Shown piece after piece: positions 28,727 to 38,986 of a stretch of 64,000 nt of DNA. Made by a program: the position numbers and the translations under genes. The notes beneath the pieces were generated by a model. That model made no database searches. It was not told the DNA's origin and was given only the letters and a program-made list of their open reading frames with translations. The stretch is from assembly GCF_013449685.1 (NCBI RefSeq), contig NZ_JACDSF010000001.1, forward strand, positions 144,115-208,114. The letters run 5' to 3'. The DNA is from Pectobacterium brasiliense. Lineage in GTDB: Bacteria > Pseudomonadota > Gammaproteobacteria > Enterobacterales > Enterobacteriaceae. The number at the start of each line of letters is the position of its first letter. Positions within the stretch are counted from its first letter, which is position 1.

Positions 28727-30412
28727 TTAGTTTTTTGCCGTAGACGTTGGGCTATAGGCGTGTTCCGCGAGGCGGCACCACTGCTGATAGCGCTCATAAA
28801 GCTGCTGATAACGGGCGACGCGCTTGCTGTCTGGCATTAAGGTGCGCTCGATGCCGCTGGCCATATGCTGCTGTGCCGTTGGGATATCGCCGTGAACGCC
28901 AGCAGCGACGGCGGCAAAGATCGCCGCGCCGAGCGCACAGCACTGATCGGAAGCGACGATCTGCAAGGGACGATTCATCACGTCGGTACACACCTGCATG
29001 ATGACAGGGGATTTCCGTGCGATACCGCCCAGCGCCAACACGTTCTCGACGGGAACACCCTGATCTTCAAAACATTCCATAATCGCGCGCGCGCCAAAGG
29101 CCGTCGCCGCAATAAAACCGCCGAACAGCGTGGGAGCATCGGTGCCCAGATTAAGACCGGTAATCACGCCTTTCAGGCGCTGATTGGCGAATGGCGTTCT
29201 GCGGCCGTTGAACCAGTCCAGCACGACAGGCAGGTGATCCAGCGTCGGGTTCTCCGCCCAGCGGTGCGTGAGTCGCTCCAGCAGTTTGCCTTCCATCGCC
29301 TGTAATGACGTTTTGAGTTCAGGATGATCTTTCGCTGCTTCCTGTAACGACCAGCTCAGCAGTCGCCCAAACCAGGCGTACATGTCGCCGAAGGCGGACT
29401 GCCCAGCTTCGAGGCCGATATAGCCGGGAACCACGCTGCCGTCGACCTGCCCGCAGATACCCGCGATGGTGCGATCGGCAATGCGCGCGTCGTCGGCGAT
29501 CAGAATGTCGCAGGTGGACGTGCCAATCACTTTGACCAGCGTATACGGCTGTGCGCCTGCGCCGACGGTGCCGACGTGGCAGTCAAACGCGCCGCCCGAG
29601 AGGATGACCGTTTCGGGGATGCCGAGCCGCTGTGCCCACTCGGCGGTGATAGTGCCGACCGGTTGTTCGGCGGTCCAGGTATCGGTAAACAGTGGGTACT
29701 GTAATGTCTCCGTCAGGCAGGGATCGAGCGCGTGCAAGAAGTCTTTCGGCGGCAGTCCACCCCAGCTCGGATGCCAGAGTGATTTGTGTCCGGCGCTGCA
29801 CCGTCCGCGGCGAATATCGGCGGGTGCCTGCGTACCGGAAAGCAGGGCGGGCACCCAATCGCACAGTTCGATCCAGGAAACGGCTGACTGACGCACCGCT
29901 GCGTCGGCACGGGAAACATGCAGGATTTTGGCCCAGAACCACTCGGACGAATAAACGCCGCCGATATAGCGGGTGTAATCCGGGAATTGGCCGCTCCGGC
30001 ACAGCGCGTTGATGGCTTCCGCTTCTTCTATTGCGGTGTGGTCTTTCCACAGCACGAACATGGCATTGGGGTTGTCGGCAAATTCGGGGCGTAGGGCAAG
30101 GATCTGACCTTGCTCATCAATCGGTGCGGGGGTTGACCCAGTGGAGTCCACGCCAATACCGATGATGTTCTGCCGTTGTTCGTTCGTCAGGCGTGAAACG
30201 ATGACCTTAACCGCCTGTTCCAGCGATTCAATATAGTCCAGTGGATGATGTCGGAACTGGTTGTTGGCAGGCTGACAATATTTCCCCTCGCGCCAGCGGG
30301 GGTAGTAGACCACTTCTGTTTCCAGCTCTTGCCCGCTTTGGCAGTCAACGGCTAAGGCGCGTACCGAATCACTGCCGAAGTCGAGACCAATCGTAATAGC
30401 GCCCGCACTCAT
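28727..30412 (-). CDS. araB: L-ribulokinase
   Basis: FGGY-family kinase phosphorylating L-ribulose. Of 561 aa, the start [20 protein letters not shown] is the phosphate-binding fold, [16 protein letters not shown] and [16 protein letters not shown] follow, and [15 protein letters not shown] with [15 protein letters not shown] belongs to the second ATPase half. Slightly shorter than the E. coli enzyme (about 566). It is the first gene of araBA, reading away from the araFGH promoter region. Confidence 0.96.
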   Translation of the reverse strand: MSAGAITIGLDFGSDSVRALAVDCQSGQELETEVVYYPRWREGKYCQPANNQFRHHPLDYIESLEQAVKVIVSRLTNEQRQNIIGIGVDSTGSTPAPIDEQGQILALRPEFADNPNAMFVLWKDHTAIEEAEAINALCRSGQFPDYTRYIGGVYSSEWFWAKILHVSRADAAVRQSAVSWIELCDWVPALLSGTQAPADIRRGRCSAGHKSLWHPSWGGLPPKDFLHALDPCLTETLQYPLFTDTWTAEQPVGTITAEWAQRLGIPETVILSGGAFDCHVGTVGAGAQPYTLVKVIGTSTCDILIADDARIADRTIAGICGQVDGSVVPGYIGLEAGQSAFGDMYAWFGRLLSWSLQEAAKDHPELKTSLQAMEGKLLERLTHRWAENPTLDHLPVVLDWFNGRRTPFANQRLKGVITGLNLGTDAPTLFGGFIAATAFGARAIMECFEDQGVPVENVLALGGIARKSPVIMQVCTDVMNRPLQIVASDQCCALGAAIFAAVAAGVHGDIPTAQQHMASGIERTLMPDSKRVARYQQLYERYQQWCRLAEHAYSPTSTAKN

Positions 30413-30784
30413 GCTTTGCTCCTCATTAATCCCAGATCGTTGGTGTTTACGATGGCAGGGATAACGAGAGGCGGTGAGGATCGGTTAGCTGGAAGTATGT
30501 ATTTTTCTGTCGCCAGCAGCCATTTTGTGAAGCCGGTCAAAGGTTAATGATTGGTTAAATTCGCTAAATGTATGCACAAACCTGTCATTGTTCCGGACTG
30601 TGATAAAGCTCTACATTCTTACCAGGAATAACGACTAAAACATAAAGCGTCTGAATGCTACTGAGTAAAGGAATGGTGCTAAGTCTGTGTTTTTCCTTTA
30701 TCCAGACCGGAAATACCCTACCAGGAACTCGAACTCGTCTCAGCGTTGCTGACGAATGAAAAGATAATTACACCGGAGAACATC
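30413..30784. promoter_or_regulatory. Divergent araBA / araFGH control region with AraC-type half-sites
   Basis: Two direct half-sites ending TGCTA lie at 30644-30660 and 30665-30681, exactly 21 bp apart, the spacing of E. coli araI1-I2. On the minus strand CAGACG (30648-30653) and TATTCC (30625-30630), 17 bp apart, could be the araB -35 and -10, with the -35 inside the nearer half-site as in E. coli. The leader to araB would then be about 210 nt, longer than in E. coli. A CRP-like TGTGA-N6-TCAAA lies at 30526-30541. Confidence 0.55.
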
Positions 30785-31768
30785 ATGCATAAATTCACTA
30801 AGGCACTGGCAGCAATCGGGTTAGCTGCCGTTATGTCACAATCAGCTATGGCAGAGAACTTAAAGCTGGGCTTTCTGGTTAAACAGCCGGAAGAACCGTG
30901 GTTCCAGACGGAATGGAAGTTCGCTGATAAAGCAGGAAAAGACCTTGGTTTTGATGTGATAAAAATTGCGGTTCCCGATGGTGAAAAGACCCTGAACGCA
31001 ATCGACAGTCTGGCAGCCAGTGGAGCGAAAGGCTTCGTTATCTGTACGCCGGATCCGAAGTTGGGGCCAGCCATTATGGCGAAAGCGCGCAGCTACGATC
31101 TGAAAGTGATCGCGGTTGATGACCAGTTTGTGAATGCCAAAGGTCAACCGATGGATACCGTGCCGTTGGTGATGATGGCGGCCACCAAAATTGGCGAGCG
31201 TCAGGGGCAGGAATTGTATAAAGAGATGACCAAACGCGGCTGGAAAGTAGAGGAAACCGCTGTGATGGCGATTACCGCTGATGAGCTGGATACCGCACGT
31301 CGCCGCACGACTGGCTCCATGGACGCGCTGAAAACCGCAGGATTCCCGGAAAAACAGATCTACAAAGTGCCAACCAAATCTAACGATATCCCCGGTGCAT
31401 TTGACGCCGCTAACTCCATGCTGGTTCAGCATCCGGGCGTGAAAAACTGGCTGATTATCGGCATGAACGACAACACCGTGCTGGGTGGCGTGCGTGCAAC
31501 GGAAGGTCAGGGCTTTAAAGCTGAAAACGTCATTGGTATCGGTATCAACGGCGTGGATGCGGTGAGCGAGCTGTCTAAAGGTCAGGCAACGGGCTTCTTT
31601 GGTTCACTGCTGCCGAGCCCGGATATCCACGGTTACAAGAGTATCCAGATGCTGAATGACTGGGTGACCAAAGGCGTTGAGCCGGAGAAATTCACCGAAG
31701 TGACCGACGTGGTGCTGATCACTCGTGACAACTTTAAGGTCGAACTGGAGAAAAAAGGCCTGATGTAA
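30785..31768 (+). CDS. araF: L-arabinose ABC transporter, periplasmic binding protein
   Basis: Binds L-arabinose in the periplasm and delivers it to AraGH. From ATG 30785 the 327-aa precursor has a 23-residue signal peptide ending SAMA. The mature protein begins ENLKLGFLVKQPEEPWFQTE and is very close to E. coli AraF throughout. CGGAGAAC precedes this ATG; an in-frame start at 30746 adds 13 residues before the signal peptide and is unlikely. First gene of araFGH. Confidence 0.97.
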   Translation: MHKFTKALAAIGLAAVMSQSAMAENLKLGFLVKQPEEPWFQTEWKFADKAGKDLGFDVIKIAVPDGEKTLNAIDSLAASGAKGFVICTPDPKLGPAIMAKARSYDLKVIAVDDQFVNAKGQPMDTVPLVMMAATKIGERQGQELYKEMTKRGWKVEETAVMAITADELDTARRRTTGSMDALKTAGFPEKQIYKVPTKSNDIPGAFDAANSMLVQHPGVKNWLIIGMNDNTVLGGVRATEGQGFKAENVIGIGINGVDAVSELSKGQATGFFGSLLPSPDIHGYKSIQMLNDWVTKGVEPEKFTEVTDVVLITRDNFKVELEKKGLM

Positions 31769-31865
31769 TCACGCCTGATTTCGTAAAGACGCGGATAACG
31801 CCGGTCAGCATGACGCTGGTCGAGGTTATCCGCTTTTGACCCTGCATCGTTATGAGGAAACAGAC

Positions 31866-33389
31866 ATGACAGCACAGTCACCCTATTTGTCGTTTCATGG
31901 GATTGGTAAAGAATTTCCCGGTGTTAAGGCGCTTTCGGATATCAGTTTTTCCTGCCATGCCGGCCAGATCCATGCATTGATGGGGGAAAACGGGGCGGGC
32001 AAGTCGACGCTGTTAAAGATCCTGAGCGGTAACTATTCACCGTCAGCGGGCGAAATTCATATTCAGGGTAAACCTGTGCAGTTCAACAACACGATGGATG
32101 CCCTGAATGCGGGCGTTGCCATCATTTATCAGGAACTGCATCTGGTGCCGGAAATGACGGTCGCCGAGAACATCTACTTAGGTCAGTTGCCGCATAAATA
32201 CGGCATGGTGAACTATTCGCTGCTGCGCTATGAAGCCAAACTTCAGTTGCAGCATTTGGGACTGGATATCGATCCTGATACCCCGCTGAAATACCTCTCT
32301 ATCGGGCAGTGGCAGATGGTGGAAATCGCCAAGGCGCTTGCCCGTAACGCCAAGGTTATTGCTTTTGATGAGCCGACCAGTTCGCTATCTGCCCGTGAAA
32401 TCGAGCAGCTTTTCCGTGTGATTAAGGAATTGCGCAGTGAAGGCCGGGTCATTTTGTATGTTTCGCACCGGATGGAAGAAATTTTTGCGCTGAGCGATGC
32501 CATTACCGTGTTTAAAGATGGCCGCTACGTGCGCACGTTTGACGATATGCAGCAGGTGAACCATGAGTCGCTGGTACAGGCGATGGTAGGGCGTAACCTG
32601 GGGGATATCTATGGCTATACGCCGCGTCCGCACGGCGAAGAACGTCTGACGCTGAAAGACGTAAAAGCGCCGGGCGTGAAATCCACGGTTTCCCTGAACG
32701 TGAAGCAGGGGGAAATTGTCGGGCTATTTGGTCTGGTGGGGGCTGGTCGCAGCGAACTGATGAAAGGGTTGTTTGGCGCGACCAAAATCACCAGTGGTCA
32801 GGTGTTGCTGGATGGCGAACCGCTGGTGGTGAATTCTCCCATCGATGCGATTCGTCAGGGCGTGATGCTTTGCCCGGAGGATCGCAAGGCGGACGGCATC
32901 ATTCCGGTGCACTCAGTACGCGACAACATCAATATCAGCGCAAGGCGTAAGAGCCTGAAAGCCGGTTTTATTATTAATAATCAGTGGGAAGCGGATAACG
33001 CCTCGAAGCGCATTGCGGCGTTGAATATCAAAACGCCGTCCGATGAACAGCTGATTATGAATCTTTCCGGGGGAAACCAGCAGAAAGCCATTCTTGGCCG
33101 CTGGCTGTCCGAAGAGATGAAGGTCATTTTGCTCGATGAACCTACGCGCGGCATCGACGTCGGCGCGAAGCACGAAATTTATCATGTCATCTATGAACTG
33201 GCGAATCAGGGGATCGCGGTGCTGTTTGCCTCCAGCGATTTACCAGAAGTGCTTGGGCTGGCCGACCGGATTATCGTCATGCGCGAAGGAGCCGTCTCTG
33301 GCGAACTGCTGCATACCGATGCCACAGAGCAGAAGGTGCTCAGTCTGGCTATGTTACGAACCCCCGATATCGAATCTGCGGTTGCCTGA
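31866..33389 (+). CDS. araG: L-arabinose ABC transporter, ATPase
   Basis: Fused double ABC ATPase, 507 aa from ATG 31866, supported by GAGGAAACAG. The first domain has Walker [10 protein letters not shown] (40-48), a degenerate signature [15 protein letters not shown] and Walker [12 protein letters not shown]. The second has a degenerate P-loop GLVGAGRSE, the signature [14 protein letters not shown] and [18 protein letters not shown]. Degenerate elements are usual for sugar ATPases of this type. It works with AraF and AraH. Confidence 0.97.
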   Translation: MTAQSPYLSFHGIGKEFPGVKALSDISFSCHAGQIHALMGENGAGKSTLLKILSGNYSPSAGEIHIQGKPVQFNNTMDALNAGVAIIYQELHLVPEMTVAENIYLGQLPHKYGMVNYSLLRYEAKLQLQHLGLDIDPDTPLKYLSIGQWQMVEIAKALARNAKVIAFDEPTSSLSAREIEQLFRVIKELRSEGRVILYVSHRMEEIFALSDAITVFKDGRYVRTFDDMQQVNHESLVQAMVGRNLGDIYGYTPRPHGEERLTLKDVKAPGVKSTVSLNVKQGEIVGLFGLVGAGRSELMKGLFGATKITSGQVLLDGEPLVVNSPIDAIRQGVMLCPEDRKADGIIPVHSVRDNINISARRKSLKAGFIINNQWEADNASKRIAALNIKTPSDEQLIMNLSGGNQQKAILGRWLSEEMKVILLDEPTRGIDVGAKHEIYHVIYELANQGIAVLFASSDLPEVLGLADRIIVMREGAVSGELLHTDATEQKVLSLAMLRTPDIESAVA

Positions 33390-33407
33390 CCGCGAAGGAG
33401 CAAAATA

Positions 33408-34394
33408 ATGTCAACGGTTACGTCTACAACCTCAGAAAAGAAGAAAAGCGGTATGGGATTGTCCCGCATTTGGGATAACTACGGCATGCTGGTGGTGTTT
33501 GCCGTGCTGTTTCTTGGCTGTGCGATTTTCGTCCCGAACTTCGCGACGTTTATCAATATGAAAGGGCTGGGGCTGGCGATCTCCATGTCCGGTATGGTGG
33601 CCTGTGGGATGCTGTTCTGTCTGGCTTCCGGTGACTTTGACCTGTCGGTCGCGTCAATCATCGCCTGTGCCGGTGTGGCGACGGCGGTGGTGATTAATAT
33701 CAGTGAAAGCCTGTGGATCGGCGTCGGCGCGGGTCTGCTGCTAGGTGTGGCTTTCGGTCTGCTTAACGGTTTCGTGATTGCCCGCTTGAAGATTAACGCG
33801 CTGATCACCACGCTGGCAACGATGCAGATTGCGCGCGGTCTGGCGTACATCATTTCCGATGGTAAAGCGGTAGGGATTGAAGATGAACGCTTCTTCGAAC
33901 TGGGCTATGCCAACTGGCTGGGCTTGCCGGCGCCAATCTGGATCACCATCGGCTGTATGATTCTGTTTGGTCTGCTGCTGAATAAAACCACCTTTGGCCG
34001 CAATACGCTGGCGATTGGCGGTAATGAAGAGGCTGCGCGTCTGGCCGGGGTGCCGGTCGTGCGTACCAAAATCATCATTTTCGCCTTGTCCGGTCTGGTA
34101 TCGGCAGCTGCCGGGATCATTCTGGCATCGCGTATGACCAGCGGCCAACCGATGACCTCCATCGGGTATGAGCTGATCGTGATTTCTGCCTGTGTGCTGG
34201 GCGGTGTGTCGCTGAAAGGCGGGATCGGTAAAATTTCTTACGTGGTGGCCGGCGTGCTGATTTTGGGTACGGTGGAGAACGCGATGAACCTGCTGAACAT
34301 CTCTCCGTTTGCCCAGTATGTGGTGCGCGGCCTGATTCTGCTGGCAGCGGTTATCTTCGACCGCTACAAACAGCTGGCGAAGAAAACGGTATAA
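33408..34394 (+). CDS. araH: L-arabinose ABC transporter, permease
   Basis: A 328-aa inner-membrane permease of the RbsC/AraH family with about 9-10 membrane segments. [36 protein letters not shown] and [14 protein letters not shown] are conserved. AAGGAG precedes the ATG and the gap to araG is 18 bp. A terminator follows before araC. Confidence 0.96.
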   Translation: MSTVTSTTSEKKKSGMGLSRIWDNYGMLVVFAVLFLGCAIFVPNFATFINMKGLGLAISMSGMVACGMLFCLASGDFDLSVASIIACAGVATAVVINISESLWIGVGAGLLLGVAFGLLNGFVIARLKINALITTLATMQIARGLAYIISDGKAVGIEDERFFELGYANWLGLPAPIWITIGCMILFGLLLNKTTFGRNTLAIGGNEEAARLAGVPVVRTKIIIFALSGLVSAAAGIILASRMTSGQPMTSIGYELIVISACVLGGVSLKGGIGKISYVVAGVLILGTVENAMNLLNISPFAQYVVRGLILLAAVIFDRYKQLAKKTV

Positions 34395-34401
34395 ATGCCC
34401 G

Positions 34402-34433
34402 AGCGGCAGGTAAAAGCCTGCCGCTTTCTCTCT
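34402..34433 (+). terminator. Terminator between araH and araC
   Basis: A perfect 9-bp stem AGCGGCAGG (34402-34410) / CCTGCCGCT (34417-34425) with a T/C-rich tail. It would lower read-through into araC, whose ATG is only 24 bp further on. Confidence 0.8.
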
Positions 34434-34456
34434 TACTAGCGTGTACCGGAGGCTCG

Positions 34457-35389
34457 ATGTATCACCGTATGGCGCATGAATCTCAGCCTAATCCGCTGCT
34501 GCCGGGATATTCGTTCAACGCTTATCTTGTGGCTGGCCTGACGCCGATTTTGGCAGAAGGGCCGCTCGACTTCTTTATCGATCGTCCCGATGGAATGAAA
34601 GGCTACATTATTAACCTCACCATGAAAGGACAGGGGCAGGTCTTTGATGGCGATGAGACCTTTTTCTGTAATCCCGGTGACCTGCTGTTGTTCCCGCCGA
34701 AATCGAAGCATTTTTATGGCCGTTCGCCGAGCAGCGACTGCTGGTATCACCGCTGGGTCTATTTTCGCCCGCGCGCCTACTGGGCGGATTGGCTGGAATG
34801 GCATACCAAAAGCAGCGGCATTGGTCGCATGAGTCTGCCGAATAACCAACTGCTGCTGGAATTTGACAGGCTGTTTGCCAATATCGAGCAGACGCAGCGT
34901 TCTGGGCGTCGTTTTTCGGAAGAACTGGGTATGAATCTGCTGGAGCGTCTGCTGCTCCGCGCGATGGAAGAAGATCCACAGAGCCCGCAGAAAATCATGG
35001 ATCCGCGTGTGATAGAAGCCTGCCAGTTTATTACCAGCAATCTGGCCGGAGAACTGCGTATTGACGAAGTCGCGCGGCACGTTTGTCTGTCACCGTCGCG
35101 GCTGGCGCATTTGTTCCGTGAACAGGTGGGCATTAATATTTTGCGCTGGCGTGAAGATCAGCGTGTGATTCGCGCCAAACTGTTATTGCAGACGACGCAG
35201 GAATCTATCGCCAACATTGGTCGCGTGGTGGGGTATGACGATCAACTGTATTTCTCACGCGTGTTCCGTAAGCGGGTCGGCGTCAGCCCCAGCGATTTCC
35301 GACGCCGCAGCAGTGAAATCAACTATCCGGCAGCCAAAACGCTGCCCGTGGCGTGGGGAGAACGGATGCCCAGCGCCGTGAGCGGCTAA
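34457..35389 (+). CDS. araC: Arabinose operon regulator AraC
   Basis: L-arabinose-responsive activator/repressor, 310 aa. The N-terminal cupin arm domain includes [20 protein letters not shown] and [17 protein letters not shown]. The C-terminal double helix-turn-helix has [21 protein letters not shown] and [20 protein letters not shown] with [21 protein letters not shown] precedes the ATG. It follows araFGH on the same strand behind a terminator, unlike E. coli where araC is divergent from araBAD. Confidence 0.96.
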   Translation: MYHRMAHESQPNPLLPGYSFNAYLVAGLTPILAEGPLDFFIDRPDGMKGYIINLTMKGQGQVFDGDETFFCNPGDLLLFPPKSKHFYGRSPSSDCWYHRWVYFRPRAYWADWLEWHTKSSGIGRMSLPNNQLLLEFDRLFANIEQTQRSGRRFSEELGMNLLERLLLRAMEEDPQSPQKIMDPRVIEACQFITSNLAGELRIDEVARHVCLSPSRLAHLFREQVGINILRWREDQRVIRAKLLLQTTQESIANIGRVVGYDDQLYFSRVFRKRVGVSPSDFRRRSSEINYPAAKTLPVAWGERMPSAVSG

Positions 35390-35503
35390 CGAACGAAAAC
35401 GAATCAGATTCCCCTGGCTATTATCCCTCTCTGCAATCTGGCGGATGACGGGTATATACTGAGTGAGAAATCACAAAGTCAAAATAAGCTAAGGGGAATC
35501 GTC

Positions 35504-36550
35504 ATGAGTGAGACCGTTCGTGTTGGGCTGCTGGGCTATGGCTATGCCAGTAAGACATTCCACGCGCCGTTGATTGCAGGTACGACGGGTATGGAGCTGG
35601 TGGCTGTGTCCAGCAGCAGTGCTGAAAAAGTGCATGCGGATTGGGCAAATCTGCGAGTAGAGAAAGATCCTCAGGCGTTATTTAACGATCCCGATATTGA
35701 CCTCATTGTTATTCCTACCCCCAATGACACGCACTTTCCGCTGGCGAAACAGGCGCTGGAAGCGGGCAAGCATGTCGTTGTCGATAAACCGTTTACGGTG
35801 ACGTTGTCACAAGCATACGACTTGGGCGCTATAGCCGACCGTGTCGGAAAAATGCTTTCTGTTTTCCATAACCGCCGTTGGGACAGCGATTTTCTGACGC
35901 TGAAACAGCTGCTGGCGGCGGGAACGTTAGGAAATGTGGTGTATATGGAATCGCATTTCGATCGCTTCCGTCCCGAGGTTCGCCAGCGCTGGCGTGAAGA
36001 CGGCAGCGAAGGCAGCGGGATTTGGTACGATCTGGGGCCGCACTTGCTGGATCAAGCACTGGAGCTGTTTGGTTTACCGGTGGCGATTCAGGTCGATATG
36101 GCACGGTTGAGGCCTGGCAGTAAGGCGATTGATTATTTCCACGCGACGCTGATTTACCCACAACGCCGGGTTGTCCTGCACGCCAGCATGCTGGTGGCGG
36201 CGGCGTCTGCCCGCTATATCGTGCATGGCACACGCGGCAGCTTTGTAAAATACGGTCTTGACCCACAGGAAGATCGCCTGAAAGCGGGTGAACGTCCACC
36301 GCTGGCCGATTGGGGTCAGGATAAACACGATGGCGTGTTGACACTGTCTCGCGATGGCATCACGGCAGAGCAAACGATCGCCACGATTCCGGGTAATTAT
36401 CCGGCTTACTACGCGGCAGTGCGCGATGCGCTGACGGGTAAAGGCGAAAACCCCGTCAGCGTGCATCAGGCGATTCAGGTGATGGAACTGATCGAGCTCG
36501 GGTTGCTTTCCCACGAGCAGAAAAAAGCCGTCACGGTGAAAAATAGCTAG
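35504..36550 (+). CDS. ydgJ: Gfo/Idh/MocA-family oxidoreductase YdgJ
   Basis: NAD(P)-dependent dehydrogenase of unknown substrate, 348 aa. The N-terminal Rossmann motif is VGLLGYGYASKTFHAPLI. DKPFTVTLSQA holds the conserved E/D-K-P lysine, and the C-terminal domain starts with FHNRRWDSDFLTL. Very close to E. coli YdgJ in sequence and also near add and cnu in gene order. AAGGGGAATC precedes the ATG. Confidence 0.94.
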   Translation: MSETVRVGLLGYGYASKTFHAPLIAGTTGMELVAVSSSSAEKVHADWANLRVEKDPQALFNDPDIDLIVIPTPNDTHFPLAKQALEAGKHVVVDKPFTVTLSQAYDLGAIADRVGKMLSVFHNRRWDSDFLTLKQLLAAGTLGNVVYMESHFDRFRPEVRQRWREDGSEGSGIWYDLGPHLLDQALELFGLPVAIQVDMARLRPGSKAIDYFHATLIYPQRRVVLHASMLVAAASARYIVHGTRGSFVKYGLDPQEDRLKAGERPPLADWGQDKHDGVLTLSRDGITAEQTIATIPGNYPAYYAAVRDALTGKGENPVSVHQAIQVMELIELGLLSHEQKKAVTVKNS

Positions 36551-36667
36551 ATTTACCGCGTTTTATTCCAGATAGTTAATGGTTTGTTTAAACAGGCGAT
36601 CTTAGGATCGCCCGTCTTGTTAGCGTGTTCATTCGGCTGATAACAAGCCAGGGGAAAGGTGTCGTGC

Positions 36668-37660
36668 ATGGGGTGGTTACAACGGTTACGTATTGATAAA
36701 TTCTTATTGGTTCTGATTTTGGTGGTGGTGACGGCGTCGGTTCTTCCTGCTGAAGGCTCCGTGAAGGTTTTCTTTGAGCGCCTGACCACGGCGGCGATTG
36801 CTCTGCTGTTCTTTATGCACGGCGCGAAGCTATCGCGTGAAGCGATTAGTGCGGGTATGGGACACTGGCGTTTGCATCTGGTGGTGTTTGCCAGCACGTT
36901 TATTCTGTTTCCGCTGCTGGGAATCGGTATGAGTCTGCTGTCGCCAGTGGTGCTGACGCCGACCTTGTATCTCGGTTTCCTCTATCTGTGTGCGCTACCC
37001 GCGACAGTGCAGTCGGCGATTGCTTATACCTCAATGGCCGGTGGTAACGTGGCGGCGGCGATTTGTAGTGCCTCGGCATCCAGTATTTTGGGCGTGTTTC
37101 TCTCGCCGATTCTGGTCGGTTTGCTGATGCACACGCAAGGGGGAGAAACGGATACACTGCACGCAATTGGTTCTATTATCATGCAGCTAATGGTGCCTTT
37201 CGTGATTGGTCATCTGTCTCGCCCGCTGATTGCCAAGTGGGTTGAGCGTAACCGTAAGCTGATTAATATTACTGACCGGTCATCAATTCTTTTGGTGGTG
37301 TATGTCGCTTTCAGCGAGGCGGTTGTGCAGGGGATTTGGGGACAGATCAACGTCTGGTCATTGCTGGCCGTCGTCGGTTGTTCGATTGTGCTGCTAGCGA
37401 TTGTGCTGGTGGTGAATACGCTGGTTGCTCGGAAGATGGGCTTTAATACCGCCGATGAAATCACCATCGTATTCTGCGGTTCGAAGAAGAGCCTAGCGAA
37501 TGGGATCCCGATGGCAAACGTGCTATTTCCTGCCGCCGCTGTCGGTGCGATGGTACTGCCGCTGATGATTTTCCACCAAATTCAACTGATGGTCTGCGCT
37601 GCGCTGGCTCAGCGCTATGCTAAGCGGATAAACAAGGAACAGGATACGCCTCGTCAGTAA
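36668..37660 (+). CDS. yfeH: YfeH-like bile acid:sodium symporter family transporter
   Basis: A 330-aa membrane protein with about 9-10 helices of the BASS/SLC10A7-like family. AIALLFFMHGAKLSREAI, LPATVQSAIAYTSMAGGNVAAA and ITIVFCGSKKSLANGIPMAN are near-identical to E. coli YfeH as remembered. The substrate is unknown. The ATG at 36668 is chosen because AGGGGAAAGG lies 8 bases before it; GTG 36659 overlaps that site. In E. coli yfeH is elsewhere, so its place between ydgJ and add is a local difference. Confidence 0.88.
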   Translation: MGWLQRLRIDKFLLVLILVVVTASVLPAEGSVKVFFERLTTAAIALLFFMHGAKLSREAISAGMGHWRLHLVVFASTFILFPLLGIGMSLLSPVVLTPTLYLGFLYLCALPATVQSAIAYTSMAGGNVAAAICSASASSILGVFLSPILVGLLMHTQGGETDTLHAIGSIIMQLMVPFVIGHLSRPLIAKWVERNRKLINITDRSSILLVVYVAFSEAVVQGIWGQINVWSLLAVVGCSIVLLAIVLVVNTLVARKMGFNTADEITIVFCGSKKSLANGIPMANVLFPAAAVGAMVLPLMIFHQIQLMVCAALAQRYAKRINKEQDTPRQ

Positions 37661-37688
37661 GCGATTATCGGTCTCTCGCATCATGCAA

Positions 37689-37721
37689 AACGCCCTTGGT
37701 CTTACACAGGCCGAGGGCGTT
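37689..37721 (+). terminator. Terminator after the yfeH-like gene
   Basis: AACGCCCTTGG pairs with CCGAGGGCGTT apart from one mismatch, followed by GTTATTTGT. Confidence 0.8.
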
Positions 37722-37800
37722 GTTATTTGTAATAAATACTTGTAACTACATGGAAAAAAAGAAATTGTGTCGTTGTTTGACCGTTGGAATACATTGCTGC

Positions 37801-37829
37801 AAACGGCTAACAAAAGTTAGCCGTTTTTC
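37801..37829. terminator. Second terminator, between the yfeH-like gene and add
   Basis: A perfect 11-bp stem AAACGGCTAAC (37801-37811) / GTTAGCCGTTT (37816-37826) with an AAAA loop and T's beyond on the plus strand. It probably serves the convergent add gene as well. Confidence 0.82.
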
Positions 37830-37848
37830 GTGTGCGGGCTGACCCAAC

Positions 37849-38865
37849 TTATTGAATTGCACCGCGCTTGCGCAGAACCTTTTCACGTAACAGCTGCTTT
37901 TCCTGCTCGCTGATAAACGCAATATTCAGGCCGTTTTCCTGTGCTTTGCGGGTTTCTACCGCCGTCAGGCCAGCTAGCGGGGCCGCAACCTCATATTCGT
38001 GACGGATCTCTATGCCCTGAACCGCAGGATCGTCCGTGTTGATGGTGGCGGGGATTTCATAGCGCAGGAAGTGAATCAGCGGATGTTTATCCAGTGATTC
38101 CACGGTGCTGGTTTGAATGTTAGAGGTCAGACAGGATTCGATGCCGATGCCATGCTCCGCCATGTGTGTCATCAGATGCGGATCGATAATCGCGGTTACG
38201 CCATGCCCGATGCGCTCTGCACCCAGATGGTTAATCGCCTGCCAGATACTTTCCGGCCCGGCCGCTTCACCCGCGTGAACCGTAATGCGCCAGCCAGCAT
38301 CGCGAGCTTGTCGGAAATGAGAAGTAAATTGAGCACCTGGGTAACCCAATTCATCACCGGCCAGATCGAGCGCAACGATGCGATCGCGCTGGGATAGCAG
38401 GGCGTCCAGTTCTTGCTGGCAGGCCTCGGTGCCGAAGGTCCGACTCATGATGCCAATCAGACGGATATCGGTATCGAAATCACGGCAGCCTGCGGTAATG
38501 CCGTCGATCACTGCCTCAACAACACCAGCAATCGGCAGTTTATGATTCATCGCCATATAGTAGGGAGAGAAACGCAGTTCTGCATAATCCAGCCCGGCTT
38601 TCATGGCATCTTCAACGTTCTCGTAAGCCACGCGGCGGCAGGCATCCAGTGAGCCAAGTACGGCCACGCCCCAGTCGAGCTTTTGTAAAAAGCTCAGTAA
38701 GTCAGGTTCGTTTTTGGTGACCTGAACGTGAGGACGGAGCGCGTCAAGATCGCTGGCGGGTAACGCGATATTGTACTGGTGACCTAGATCCAGAATAGTC
38801 TGGGCGCGGATATTACCATCTAAATGGCGGTGGATATCCGTCAACGGCAGGAGTGAATCAATCAT
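37849..38865 (-). CDS. add: Adenosine deaminase
   Basis: Hydrolyses adenosine and deoxyadenosine to inosine forms. The 338-aa protein begins [15 protein letters not shown] with the HxH zinc ligands. [13 protein letters not shown] contains the next His and catalytic Glu, IGHGV follows, and [10 protein letters not shown] carries the last Asp ligand. Full length. It is convergent with the yfeH-like gene and followed upstream by a second BASS-type transporter on the same strand. Confidence 0.96.
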   Translation of the reverse strand: MIDSLLPLTDIHRHLDGNIRAQTILDLGHQYNIALPASDLDALRPHVQVTKNEPDLLSFLQKLDWGVAVLGSLDACRRVAYENVEDAMKAGLDYAELRFSPYYMAMNHKLPIAGVVEAVIDGITAGCRDFDTDIRLIGIMSRTFGTEACQQELDALLSQRDRIVALDLAGDELGYPGAQFTSHFRQARDAGWRITVHAGEAAGPESIWQAINHLGAERIGHGVTAIIDPHLMTHMAEHGIGIESCLTSNIQTSTVESLDKHPLIHFLRYEIPATINTDDPAVQGIEIRHEYEVAAPLAGLTAVETRKAQENGLNIAFISEQEKQLLREKVLRKRGAIQ

Positions 38866-38986
38866 AATGTTATTGTCTGATTACTGTTTTTCATACGACA
38901 AAGTATAAAAAGAAATCGAGGTAAATAGCCAACAGTTAGCGCCAAAACTCCACTATTCTGAACAATCATTAAGCAAAAACAACCTG

